64,000 nt of DNA from Lunularia cruciata (Eukaryota; Streptophyta; Marchantiopsida; Lunulariales; Lunulariaceae), in the NCBI GenBank assembly GCA_948567375.1, contig OX419758.1:30943001-31007000 (forward strand), given 5' to 3'. Both the position numbers and the translations under genes were made by a program. The notes under the pieces were generated by a model. It had not been told where the DNA came from and did not search any database. It saw only the letters and a program-made list of their open reading frames with translations. Below are positions 10,830 to 23,150 of this stretch, one piece after another; the stretch's first letter is position 1, and each line of letters starts with the position of its first letter.

Positions 10830-12478
10830 GCTCTGCCAAGCTAAGTCTCACAATCAAGGTCAAAAAATTTAGATCCATAGCTTGAGCTAACACCTAGATG
10901 CCTTTAACACTATTGGAACAATGGTAATACTAGTGCAATGCTTTCTCTCTCTCATTGGCATTGTGCTCCACCAATTGCTATAACTATGAGTTCCAAACAA
11001 GTCTAGGATCTCCTTCTCAAAAAGCATGGGATCATGGAAGACTTATAAGTGTGGGAAAAATATCTCAAGGCTGCCCAACTAGGTTCACTACTACCATAGA
11101 TGACTTGTCAACCACTACTGCTTGAGACTTATACCCAACATCCAAGATGTCATCAATAATGAGGTAATCTAGTAGTTGAATCCCATCATAAAGCACACAG
11201 TAGAACCTCTATGGGTAAGAGGTTCATCCACCAAAGACAAAGATGATGAGCTTGTGATCTATAATACCCATTTGTGCATGTATGTGGTATTGTGATATTT
11301 AGTTTGGTATTACAAGTATTTGAGAGATATTATTTATATAGAGATAAAGGATGGTTCTACATTAGTCATGATTAATTAAAGTTAGTCATATCTAAGATAG
11401 AGGGGACCTTACTTTAAAGGAAGTGGAAAAGATGAGCACCACTATTTTGGATTCTAGTGTGTTGACTTGGTATTATTCCTAGGTGTTTGGCTTTGAGGAA
11501 ATAGTTGAGACCTCTAGGGCCCGCAAGCCTTTTTGTTTTGGATTCTTCTATAGTCCAAGGATAGCCCATGTGAAGGAATCTTTGACTTAGTGGTTGGGTC
11601 AAGATAAGATCACATGCTTAGTGGAATATGCCCATGTGGATGGACATTCCTTTATACCTTTTTGAATTTACTTGACTTTTAGCCTAGTAACTTGAGTTAC
11701 TCCAATAGTTAGTAACTTTGGTGTGCATAACTATTTCATAAGTATATAACAAGGGGTGGAGAGGTACTCATCATCTTTTCATTTGCATCTATCTCTCTCA
11801 TTAAGTTCTCTAGTGAGCAATGTCTTGAGTCTTGGAATGTTAGCCTTGGAGGAGTATGATGGAGTTGGGGTTCTTTGCTTTTTTAGTCTATGGTGTGCTT
11901 CCATGATATCCATCAAAGGTTCATCATGAGTGAGAGACCGACCGGCTCATAGATCCATTCTAGCTTCATCCAACAACACAATTGATCCCATCCAAGAATG
12001 GACCTTATGTGTACTTGCTACCACTTGAGTGTGAGAATCACCCATCAAAGGGATGTTTTTTAAAATGTAAGCTAGAGAAATGGACTTATGAACATGGAGA
12101 TGTCATAATATCTATAGAATCTCCCAAAAAACACCAAAATGGGGATCGTGAAGACCCAAACCTTGGCCAACACATGTATGTTCTTGACATGGCCATCTAG
12201 AAATCACCAAATGAATGAGACCATGTCTCTCTAGATCATGTGCCCCCAACAAGGAAATGTCTAGTGGTAGGGTCTTTTGGTAACCCTTGACTATTGACAT
12301 CGGTAATAACTCAAGATGGGCCAAGTGTGCCACATGATGTAAGACTTGTAAGAGAGAGACTTGTCTAGCAGTCTCATCTCTCTCTACATACAAGAACCAT
12401 TGCACTTGTATACCCTTATGTAGTATCGTAGCTAGTCCAATGTTAATCCCACCAAACAACTCCAATATACATACTCCC
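10830..12478 (-). pseudogene. B-b cytosine-5 DNA methyltransferase domain, split by a solo LTR
   Basis: The N-terminal half (about 12478-11952) has the AdoMet-binding motif I as ELFGGINIGL, motif II as YVERDETAR, and the catalytic PCQ of motif IV (RWPCQEHT). The C-terminal half (about 11259-10830) holds the region after motif VIII and the final motif ending LAQAMDLNFL. The 692-bp A LTR at 11260-11951 lies between them, near motif VIII. The domain family transfers methyl groups to cytosine C5 in DNA. Motif I is better kept than in B1, where the second G is R. Later stops and the insertion make it inactive. Confidence 0.8.
11260..11951 (+). repeat. Solo LTR of family A inside B-b (692 bp)
   Basis: It aligns with the A1 and A2 LTRs, beginning TATAATACCC (TG decayed to TA) and ending GGCTCATA. 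GATC directly flanks both sides, consistent with a partly preserved target duplication. No internal element sequence is present, so the internal part was lost by LTR-LTR recombination. Confidence 0.9.
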
Positions 12479-12479
12479 T

Positions 12480-14060
12480 CTATTCAATATTGCCAAGAAA
12501 TGAGTGTGGTGTTCAAAGGGGTCAAGGTAATTGACTATGGAGGCTCATCCTCACACTGGTCTCCTAATGGTACAAAGGCTCTACTCCAAGCCTGTTGCAC
12601 CAACTGATCCACATGCTATTACAATGCCTCCTTTGAACTCCACAATGGAACATCCAAGGTGGATGGACGATCCTACTTGTACTCCAAATCCGAGTGATCT
12701 CCTATAGTATTGGAGTATCTTCTTCATGGGTGTTCCACTCCAATAAGTCATTAGGCCAAGTAATAGAACCATTGAAAGCTAAAATTGATGTTGCTTAGGT
12801 CTTAAATTGTAGTGAGCCAAGACTACCACTATTGAAGCATATTGGTAGGTGATATATCCGTCCCTCACCTGACTGCCAACCTGGTCTATAGGAGGCTATT
12901 TCCTCCCAATAATCAATATTGAAACCCATGGAGTATAACACTACTCCCCCAACTAGCACATACATGACTTAGCTACGATCACAATGGCCCAATCTCTCAC
13001 CACAAAGCTATCGGTCAGATGACCAGGCTTAATCTGAACAACAAGCTCTCCAAATATGATGTACTATGTAGAACCACCCCTAGAGATGTATGGATCTGAA
13101 ATGAACACCTCTCTATATTGGTCATTTGTAACTCCAAATAAACAACTATAGCCTTCCCCAATATAAGAGGTTGCATACCAGAGTCTAGTAAGACTCTCTA
13201 TGGTGTATAGACCTTCCATGAAGATCACACCAAACAAAAAATCTCCCTTTGGTTATCCAATAGGACAACTCCATGTGTAAAGTATGCTCGCTCAAAGGCC
13301 GGTCTAGTTGGTAACTCCTCCAATCTAGCCATTGATGCTTGCTATAAACCATTGGTCATTGAGTGGATCCCATGGTCCTCAACCAAGTAAGCTCTACTAT
13401 CAACCACCTCTACTCTAGAAGAAGGAACCACATCATCCCTACTCTCACAAAATATGGCAACCAATTGGAACACTAGGGCTAGGTCAACTCTCAATGTAAA
13501 CAATAATAGAAAGTGCATAATCAATTGAGCTACCCCGAACATCATGTTGACTTAGTTTGTGTAGTAGTAGGTAGTTGGCTAGCAAGTAGTCTATCATCAC
13601 CCCATCACCACCTACCACACCTTCACTAGGACGTATAGGAGCCATGGATGTCATTTGTAGTGCCTCAAAGAGCTTGAAAGACTGGGGAAGTCTAACCTAT
13701 CTCCCAATCTCTCCTCTCTATCGGTCCAACTCCATTGATGCTCCTTAGGCTTTGGAGCACATACTAACTCCTAGTCATTGTGGTAGATGCATCCACTCGT
13801 GTTGCTCCACACATGAAGTCCAAGACGTCTCTATCACCAACATATGAGGTGGAAGCCTCACCACTCAAATCTGATCTCCTTTGAGCTATGGCCATGCTAG
13901 CCAATCTCACTAGCTCCACCAATGCTACTAGAGCTAGAACTTGTGGTTACTACAGATCTACCTCTAAAAATTGAGCCTAAAGTGATGAAGACATAATTCA
14001 AAGACCAATACTATCTCCATAGCTCAATCTCCTCCAAGTGAGCTCTCTTGAACTCATGGT
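12480..14060 (-). pseudogene. B-b gag-protease region, decayed
   Basis: The minus strand aligns with B1 45460-47880. A retropepsin active-site box reading LLDSGMQPLILGK is encoded near 13180, so the DSG triad survives. The upstream gag part has only short open pieces. Its role was capsid formation and polyprotein processing. Confidence 0.7.
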
Positions 14061-14359
14061 AGTTGTCTATTGACGGACCCTCCCAAGTGCTAAAACAACT
14101 CCTTCTATGCCATGAAGTGTATGAACAATGTCAAGTTTTGCATCTTCTGCATATCACACCAACTGTCAAACTCTTGGATGACGACATCCTACTCAATGGT
14201 ACCCATTGTACTAGAGTAATGCTTGAAGCCTTTGGAGGCTCCATAAATCCATCCATGTCTCACAATAATAGTGCAGATACACCAAGTGCACTCTCAATTG
14301 AATCAACTTCTATGTCAAGCTCCAACTTAGAGTCAATCTCCTTTCGCATTGGGACCTAA

Positions 14360-16153
14360 GATACAAGTTGATATCTAGCACCACTCTAGGTAAACCCACA
14401 ACATAATGCAATTCTATCTTCTCCTGAATCCCCAAAGAACTTTGTCATGACAAAGTAATTGGAAACTACAAATTGCAACCGTAACCGCCTCAAGTACCCC
14501 ACTAAGAATCACCACCAAGTGCCAACACCACCAACCAAATGTCACCCATTAATGTAAATCTAAGTATGATAACAATAATCATAGAAAGAGCAACCTGTAA
14601 CTTGCCATCACAACATGCACTCTCATAGTTTGCAAGTCATCACTTCTTGCCTCACCAGAGAGAAACACAAGTAGTTTGATTGGTCATTACTCTAGCCCCA
14701 CTATCAAGAGCACACCAGAGCACCAATGCTCTAAAGTCATGGCACCTCACATAAACATGGTGCACAAACAAGAAGTAGAGATGGAGGGGGTCCAATCACA
14801 AGAAATCTAAATGAAAACACTTGGTCTCATAAATCAACACCAGACTGACTTTGTCATCATTTGGCATTTGATATAATATGAGTGATCTACTTCCTAAGCT
14901 ACCAAGATCACCAAGAATAGGATAAAAATATCTCTCCTAGCCAAAGCTATGAGTGCATAGATATCAATGGAAAAATCACTAGGACAACAAGTGAGGGTAG
15001 ATCACTTGGCTAGGGCACCAATCTAAGAGTCAAATATCTAGGGTTCAAACCATGTTTAGCACGATGGGCAGATTTTTCCAAAAAATGACCAAAAACTACT
15101 CTAAACTAGTTAGCTTCATGCCATAAAGTTTGCTTGTTTGCCTTTCTAGGCCTTTGTAACCCATAGCCCTATGCTTTGAATCCCCTAAACACCCATATGA
15201 GGCTTTTTTTTCTTGCCACTTTGAAACCTCTTCAAACTTGGCAAACATCCTCCAAATTTGGCCAAGCTTCTCTAACTCAAGCCAAAATCTGACATAAACT
15301 TGAGCGTAAATTGGACATAAATTCTTAGAGTTTGCTGACCTCCAAATCCTCCACTAAATCTGTACTCAAGCCAAATTGGAAGGATGGGGTTCTTCAAATC
15401 ATAAATTCAAGGAAATGGGTTCTCTACTCCACCTTCAATTTTGCACTTTGAGCTCAATTTGCACCAAATTGCTCTTGCTTTCACCTCTTGAGCTCAAAAT
15501 GAACACCTTTACTAGAAATTGACTCTCTTCTCATGAAATTTGGCCAGCACTTTCGCACATTGTCTGCTTTATTGCCAAATTTGCATCAATTTGAAAGAGC
15601 TTCTACATATGATCACTCTCAAGGAAAATCTGAACAACAATTGAGCTAACAATGATCAGCAAGGCTTGGAAATACCACCAACACCCTCAGTTCTTGCATC
15701 CAATTTCCCCCTTTCTCCACTTCTCTAATGTTATCAATTTTTTCACAACTTGAATCACACTCAATCAAATTAGTACTTGATCTATCACTCAATAATCTAT
15801 CAATAACTGGGCATTGATTATAGTCAAGCCACATCCACTCTAGCTAAGTGATTCCAGGTGACGCTTGCCGGCCTTTGTCCACCATCGCCAAGAACTCAAA
15901 GGCTCAACACTAGAGAAGTGAGCTCTTTGAAAGTATACCCCCCGGTCTTGACCTAGGTCTCCAACTCTAATGGTCCCATTGACGATACAAATGGTGCAAG
16001 TGATGGTGGGCTCCACCATGTAGTCAATACCCCAAACACAAAATTTGACCATCAACAAGTAGTCTATGAGTAACTACCAAAATACCTCTAACTAAGAACA
16101 TTACCACTCTAGAGTTTGAGCAATCTAGGTGCGATGCTACAAATGGCATGATA
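14360..16153 (-). repeat. B-b 5' leader / LTR-like end
   Basis: It is non-coding and aligns with the leader of B1 (48260-48896 and 56463-57747) and with B-a. Read on the minus strand it begins TATCATGCC at 16153 and finishes near 14363 in GATATCAACTTG, a primer-site-like sequence next to gag. The right end abuts the copia LTR remnant, giving a precise insertion border. The exact LTR length is not resolved. Confidence 0.65.
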
Positions 16154-16227
16154 CAAGACTTATGTCCTGTGAGATCATTCTTTGGTGAACTTTGGTATCT
16201 CCACTCTCAATTTTTGCTTCTATGACA
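16154..16227 (+). repeat. Remnant of copia 5' LTR (3' end)
   Basis: This 74-bp remnant lies between the B-b terminus and the copia primer site and ends ATGACA. Most of the LTR lies to the left of the B-b insertion, outside the window. Confidence 0.55.
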
Positions 16228-16240
16228 TGGTATCATAGCA
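16228..16240 (+). promoter_or_regulatory. Primer binding site, initiator-Met tRNA type
   Basis: TGGTATCATAGCA differs from the usual plant TGGTATCAGAGC by one base in the core. It sits directly after an LTR end (CA) and before gag, as in Ty1/copia elements. Confidence 0.75.
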
Positions 16241-16279
16241 TAAGAGAGATGGTGAGAGCCTTTGAGTTCAATTTGGCAA

Positions 16280-19200
16280 AAGATCTCCATTATCAAATGA
16301 TCTGAATTTTTGAAGTTTAAACTATGAGTTTGATACTTATGGTGGCATCACAAGTGAGGCCTTGACAAAGAACAATTATTCTACATGGAAAAATAGAATG
16401 TTTGTCTTCTTGAAAGGCCAAAAATTGTGTGATCTGGTGTGTTTGATCTTGATCAAGAATTGTTTGGTCATAGGTGTTGAACTTGTCTTGTGATGCCCCT
16501 TCAGATCCTAAAGTCCTTGATTGGAATAGAAGTGCCAATCAAGCTATGCACCATCTTTCTTTGCTTGTTTCACCATCATTGTTTTGTTACATACAAGAGT
16601 TTGATACTCCTAAGGAGGTTTGAGTTTCATTAGCAAAAAAAATTTACGTCTACAAAGGCAAGAAAGCTTCAATTGAAGCAACAATTAATGGAGGTTAAGA
16701 AGGATAACTTAAGCATAACTGATTATGTTTATCACATTTGTGGTTTGGTTGAGCAGCTGAATAACATAGGAATTAAGGTTGAGGATGATGATTTGATTCT
16801 TCATACTATTCCAGGTCTACCAAAGGAGTAAACCTTTTGAGACATCTATAGCCATTAGAGATACTTGTCTTTAACTTATTCTCTATTTGACAAGCTAGTC
16901 CCAATGTTAGTCTCTAAAGAGATGTAGGTGCAAAGTGGTGGCAATGGTCTTGTTGCTCGAGATCAAGTTCCGTTAGTTAGGAGAGGTTGTGCAAGAAGTA
17001 GAGGATGTAGAAGTTCTCTTTGTGGAGTTGCTATTGTTGGTGGAGGTCAATCCTCACAAAGACAATATGCAACACAAGGCAAATCCACAATGGAGAGATT
17101 TTGCAAGTAGTGTAAATCAAAGTCTCATTATGAAAAGACTTGTTTTAAGAAGAAAACTGATATTTGTACAAGTAAACTCCATCAACAAAGCTATATGGAG
17201 AAGGATTCCTACTCTGAAGATCATCTATTAATGATGACTCATACTATTGCATTGATGACCAAGAGTGAAGAAGAGTGGTTCATCAACTTAGGGTGCTCCA
17301 ACCATATGACCCATCAGGCTAGTATTTTCAGTTCTAAAATACCGTTATCTAAATTATTGTTTGTGAATATAGGTGATGATATTGAACATATTATTACTCA
17401 TATAGGCACTATCCCTTTATTGTCTCCATCTGCCAATTTTAGTGGTTTAGGAGAAGTCCTTCACGGACCTACAATCACCAAGAACTTAGTTTTTGTTTGC
17501 CAGATTATTGAGAAGGGTTTTCAGGTTTTACTTAACTAAGATTGTATGTTTATGGACAAGTATGAAAAATCTGCTATGCACATAGGATGCAAACTTGGAT
17601 CTAAAATTGGGAGGATTTTTAAATAAGACATCAAAATCATCATTGTCACAAATCAAAATGCTATGTTTATTCATGGCTTGCCTGATTTTTCAGATCTTGA
17701 GACATGGTATAAAAGATTGGTCACATGAACCTATAAAGATTAAAGGTGCTACCTACCTCAGATTTGGTTATGGGACTTCCAATGTTTTTTGATCCTTTGC
17801 CTACGTGGGTTTGTGAGGCTTGTCAATTTGGTAGGCAAGCTAGACAACCTTTTAGCCATCATGGTACAAGGGTCCCTATGATGTTGGAATTGATCCACAC
17901 CAATGTATGGACTGCTTCAAAAAAGAGTTTAACAAGCTCTAAATATTTTGTCTCATTTATCGATGACAATTCAAGACATACATGTGTCTACTTTTTGAAA
18001 GCTAAATTATATGTCTTTTCACTTTTCCAAATATTCAAGCAGCTTGTGGAGAAGCATTATTGTTATAATATCCTATGTCTATGTTTTGAAAGAGGAAGAG
18101 AGTTTATTTCAAACCAGTTTGATGCTTTTCTACATGAGCAAGGTATCAAGAATGAAATTAATTATAGCTCACACACCTCAACAAAATGGAAGACCTGACA
18201 TATTTCTGAATTGCAAGAACCATGCTCAATGAGAAGGCAATGCACAATTTTTATTGGGCAAAAGCAGTTAATTGTGCAATTTACTTGATGAATATACCTC
18301 CTATTGCGGCAATGCACAAAATGATACTTTTTCAAGCTCTTACAAGTAAGAAGCCTGATTGATAAAATCTGAGGGCTTTTGGTTTTATTTGCTTTGTTCA
18401 TGTTCCTGATGAGAAGAGGCAAGAACTAGATCCTAAAGCCCAAAAAATATCTTTTCTTGGATATACCTTAAATTTTAAAGGATATAGGTGTTATAATCCT
18501 AATTTAATATTTTTATTATCAGGAGAGATGTATTATTTGAGGAGTTAAAATCCTGGTATAAGACTACCACATGTTTCACATCTGGTTTACCACTTGTAGT
18601 AGCTTCTACTACTTTGATTGGTCCAAGTAATATTTCTGTTCCACATGCTAGAACTTCAAGTGCTACTGGTGTTTCTAGTGAGCACACTCAATCTCAGCCA
18701 TTTGTAAATCCTTGGTCAGGAGGCTACAAGTAGCACATGTCAGCTTGAACAGCAAAGGACAAGTACAAGGGTTAAAGATCCATTGAGACTTTTTCAAGTT
18801 GTGGCCCAACATCATGCACAACTTGTAAAGGCTATACAAGAAAGAGAACCAAATTCTCTTGAGGAAGCAATGCATCATGCAGATTGGGTGCAAGCCATGG
18901 AGCTTGAAGTTGCAGCCCTACATCACCAAAAAAGTTAAGAATTGGTTGATTTACTGCTTGGTAAGAAGACAATTTGTTGCATGTAGATTTTTAAAGTCAA
19001 GAAGAATTTTGATGGTTCAATGAGTAGGTACAAAGCAAGGGTTGTGCCAAAGGGTTTCTCACAACAATATGGAATTGACTTTGATGAGACTTTCAGCCCT
19101 ATTGCCAAGATGCTATCAATTTGTGTTCTCTCAGCATTGGCCACTTTCAATAAGCGGAAGCTCTATCAGATAGACTTCAACAAAGCTTTCCTCAATGGAG

Positions 19201-19597
19201 ATTTGGAAGAAGAGATCTACATGATCCAACCACTTGGATATGAAGATCCAAGATATCTAGGCAAATTTTGCTTATTGAAAAAGTCTCTTGATGGCCTTAA
19301 GCAAGACCCACAAGCTTGGACCTCCAAGATAAATTCCTATCTTTTATCCATTGCATGTCAAGTTTACAGTTCACTTTCTTCACTATAAAAACTATGAGTT
19401 GGTGGTAATATAGTTTAGTTGAGAATCTATGTTGATGACTTGATCATCATTGGAAGCTATCAAGATCTCATTCAGCAAGTACAAAATCAGTTGAAAGGAG
19501 AGTTCAACACAAGGACTTGGGAGAACTCAAATTCTTCTTGGGTATTGAGTTTATTGAAGATGGCAATAACCTTTGGTTACTACAATGTATATATATA

Positions 19598-19600
<3 letters not shown>
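16280..19600 (+). pseudogene. Ty1/copia element D1 gag-pol, decayed
   Basis: Domains run in copia order: gag (16290-17000), a CCHC knuckle with an in-frame stop near 17105, protease near 17275 where the usual D-S-G reads N-L-G, integrase (17746-18230) and reverse transcriptase (19020-19500). The RT has YVDDLII near 19425. The integrase shows LIHTNVW in place of the usual Asp motif and RGREF without its Asp, so catalytic acids are gone. The frame is interrupted many times. The 3' end stops at a TA array, and no RNase H or 3' LTR is recognised. Confidence 0.9.

Positions 19601-19655
<55 letters not shown>
19587..19655. repeat. (TA)n microsatellite
   Basis: About 30 alternating TA units occur with one interruption. 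It marks the broken 3' end of the D1 copia relic. Confidence 0.95.
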
Positions 19656-19659
<4 letters not shown>

Positions 19660-19947
19660 CATACTAAACCCAAAATGTAGAATATTAAGTCCAATATTGT
19701 CCAATGTATAATTAGAGTAATTATAGTCTAGGGTCAAGTATGCAACTTGAACCTAGAGGGTTTGTGCATACCTAATTGGTAGGTGTGTACTTTAGACTGC
19801 TCAGTCCCAAATTGCTTGTGCTCAAAGAAAATGTCAAGGAAATTGACGGCAAGCGACTAATGAGTCATAGTGCTGCAAAATCATATCTAAATTGAGCAAA
19901 ACATACCCTCCTAGTAATTGAGCTTTAGCTTGGGAGTATGATGTAAG
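19656..19947. other. Non-coding stretch between copia relic and transposase relic
   Basis: No gene is recognised. It has ordinary base composition and no clear terminal inverted repeat for the following transposase. Confidence 0.5.
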
Positions 19948-21470
19948 GTGTCATCTGAAAGGTTTGGGGAAAACCATGATTTGATTCTAGAGAGATCAGC
20001 CTTGATGTCCGAAGAAGCAAAGGAGAAGACCTTTCAAGCTTCAATGGGACAATTTACCAAGCTTGAAGATATGCTTTGCATCTGGATTGACTGCATGCGC
20101 CAAGCCAAACTTCTTGTACCACCATTTCTTGCCATTTCTAAAGCAAAAAGCATTGCTTCTACTTTATCAATTTTGGAATCACACTTAAAGGTGTCATGGC
20201 AATTGAGTTGATTAGAGCACGGTGTGCTTTACAGAAGATGCTCCGTCATGGAGAAGGAGCTAAAGTTGACAAAAGAAATCCGGAATTATAAGCAGCTTTA
20301 GAAAGTCTCTTCATGATCATTGCGCAATATGACCACCCTAAAAATGTTTACAATATGGACAAGACCTGTTTGTTTTTTCAGTTGCTACCAAGATATAACC
20401 TCCTTATGCCAAACAAAGATATCTCAACTACAAGATGCAAAAAGATTGAGTTTCTCTGATTGTCTATGCTAACACAATAGGAACACATAAAATTGCATGC
20501 TTGCTGATTGGGAAAGCAAAGGAGCCAGCTTGTATCAAGGAACAAGAATGGCCAGTTCCTTATTTCAATCAAGCATAGGCTTGGATGGACATGGAACCTG
20601 TTGGAAATGGTTCAACAAAGTCTTTGTTCCATGAGTCAAAAAAAGAACAGGATGCAATATTCTTTTGCTAATGGATAATGTACTAGGACACTTCAATGCC
20701 TTTGAGAGTGATAAGATTTGCATCATTTTCTTCCCACCAAATTGTTCAAGTTGGAAATAGCCTTGTGATATGGGAATCATTGCAGCCCTGAAAAAATGAT
20801 ACAAATATTTATACCTCAAGGATATCCTTGAGGTATAAATGAGGAGGCCAAGCAGCAGAAAGATTTGGGTGGAAGATTGTAACAAGGTGATGCAAGGGTC
20901 TCCTACGGAAATGCAGTGCACATGCTAAATACTGCAAGTTATGTGAAAGACGCTTGGGATTCTGTCTCTTCTAGCTCCATAAAAAATGCTTTTAGTAAGG
21001 CAGAGCTAATGCAGCTGGAGCCAGAATTAGAAGTTGTTGACAAAGTTGAGAACATATTCAGCAATTTGGCAAACACTATTGAAACATTCTCTATCAATCC
21101 ATTGGAACTAGAAGACTTCATTCATATCAATGATGAGAACAATAAAGAATATGCAGCAGTAGAGTTGGAAGATGTTGAAGAGCTGTTGGAGTCAATAAAG
21201 ATTGTCAACACTACGGTGGAAGATGCTGATCCTCAAGAGCTAAATGCAGGATTAGAGATTGGAACCATATTTTAGGGTTTTGAATCTCTTTATAAATGGG
21301 TTCTTGATATTGAGGACCAGTTGCTCTGCGCTGAAGTTCAAAAGGAAGCTGAGTGAACTTTCAAAGATCTCAGAAAATCATTTGAAATATTTTAGAGCAA
21401 GATCCGTGAGATTTCCATCAAAGCAAATGCAGGAAACTTCAAAACTTGTACCAAATGACGAATCATGACA
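19948..21470 (+). pseudogene. pogo/Tigger-like (CENP-B related) transposase, decayed
   Basis: The N-terminal part (19948-20211) resembles a CENP-B/Tc5-type helix-turn-helix region (FTKLEDMLCIWIDCMRQA). The DDE core follows in broken frames: NMDKT at about 20355-20369, LMDN at about 20671-20682, and CDMG at about 20764-20775. The second and third Asp lie 30 residues apart, the DD30D spacing of pogo-like elements, and FFPPNCSSWK just before the last Asp is typical. An acidic tail is open at 20916-21275. This family excises and inserts DNA at TA sites. At least one frameshift between the first two Asp residues and several stops inactivate it. No terminal inverted repeats were found. Confidence 0.85.
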
Positions 21471-21479
21471 TGTTCCACT

Positions 21480-23150
21480 GATAAATATTTAATGCTAAAT
21501 TTTCTGCCAAAAGATGCTTACTTAAACGGGTGCGTACTTAACTGTGAGGTTACTATACTTGAGTATCAATATACAGATGGATAGATAGATAGATATTAAA
21601 TCCGCTAATTTTTAAGAGATAAAATAGCACAGCAAGCAAGCAAGACGGTGAATTTTCATGGGTCCACACCTTGGACCATCAACCTTAGGTTCATTGATAC
21701 ATTTGTTATCTTGGTTTATAAGTTTGGTAGATATTAGAAAAAAAAATTTGAATTATTTTAGGACTTTCAATTAACAATAATAATAATTATTATTATTATT
21801 TACTTTTAGTATAACTTTGATATTTAACTTACCTTATTAAGAAATTTGATTCTAACATATTTCAATCATCAAATTAAATTGTATTTTTATGTCAAATTAT
21901 AAATTTCTGTATAAAATAATATAATTACATAGATAACTAGGTGTAAATTTCAAAAATATATCTAAAAACTCTAGAGTCAAACATTGGAATCCGAAATGTA
22001 CATTATCCAAGTTCAAATGTCCAATATTACAACTCAAACTCTCTTATTAGAATTCAAATTTGAGAACTTAAAATTTTAATATTAAAAATCAAATGTCCAA
22101 TATCCAATATTGAAAACTAAATATAAAACATTAAAACTCACATGTTTACATGTTGAGACCAAAAGGCAAATAGGGAAACCCATCAGTCCAAAAATGGATC
22201 TCACACTCACCTCCTCAATAATAAACCATCTTGAATGTTCAATATTGAAAATCTACATATCTGATTCATGTAAAGATATTCATACTTGATGAATAGATAA
22301 ATAATATTATAGTTATCTTCTAAACCTCTACCGCTAGTTATCTTATCTCTATGCATTCGTAATTAAATGTTGCACTTCCAAGTTCATGGGCAAGCGATCG
22401 GAAGATTAGGGTTGCAAATAAGTAGTTATGTAATCTTAAGAGCTCAAAAATAAAAACATATAATCAAGTTTTATAATAACATGTAAAATCTAATTGCAAG
22501 GTCCGAAACTCAAAATTACCTAAGATTTAAAAATGGAGATTTGATATTTACACGAACTCTTTCTGGATAATTCCACACCCTTTTCAAAAAAATTAAAAAA
22601 ATTAAAAAAATTATATATATATATATATACCATTATCACACCTCCTTTTAATAATTTACACAAGAAGATACACTCACTGCATATCCACATCATAAAACCA
22701 GAGTAGACCTTCTAATATGACACTAGTCACTACGGCATCAAGATCATAGAGCAAGATATTCCACGGACATGCATTCTATTCTCTCCAAATCCACATCATA
22801 AAACCATAGTAGACATGCATTCTATTCTCTCCAATTACCGGGACGAGTCGTCACACTAAAGTTAGCCCTTCTTGTAACACAATTTCAACCCAATCACTTT
22901 GGGATGAAAATATCAAAAAGGAGTGTGTAGATACCATTTCTCTTCAAATATGACTTTCTAAATCAGTGAGTTTTTAGAGCTCCGTAAGTCAACTTTTGTT
23001 GCTTAAGCTTTAGCTTTCAGAAAGGATGCACAGTCTAATATTACGTTCTTTCTAGCTAATTTCTATATGCTGATTTGAGCTGACTTGCTAACCAGTGTGC
23101 TCGTAGAGTAAAACTTTTGATGAACCTCCGGATGCTAGACCTCTTTCAAT
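21480..23150. other. AT-rich DNA without recognisable genes
   Basis: It contains short low-complexity tracts: GATA repeats near 21580, AAT/ATT repeats near 21775-21802 and a short TA run near 22611-22628. Nothing coding is recognised on either strand. Confidence 0.6.

Larger units (their letters stand above)
10683..14359 (-). mobile_element. Ty3/gypsy element B-b, internal coding region
   Basis: The minus strand matches B1 from the methyltransferase C-terminus through protease to gag (44338-48260). It is broken by a solo A LTR at 11260-11951 and, on the left, by A2, so its RT, integrase and PHD parts fall outside the window. Coding is in short pieces with frequent stops. Confidence 0.85.

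Noticed and set aside
19587-19655. TA array as a possible origin or matrix attachment region
   Set aside because: A simple microsatellite at a broken transposon end explains it; a second one at 58637-58710 arose within D2 similarly.
19740-21560. GGTGTGTACTT near 19784 and GGTGCGTACTTAACTGTG near 21529 as terminal inverted repeats of the pogo-like element
   Set aside because: The two sequences are in direct orientation, not inverted.
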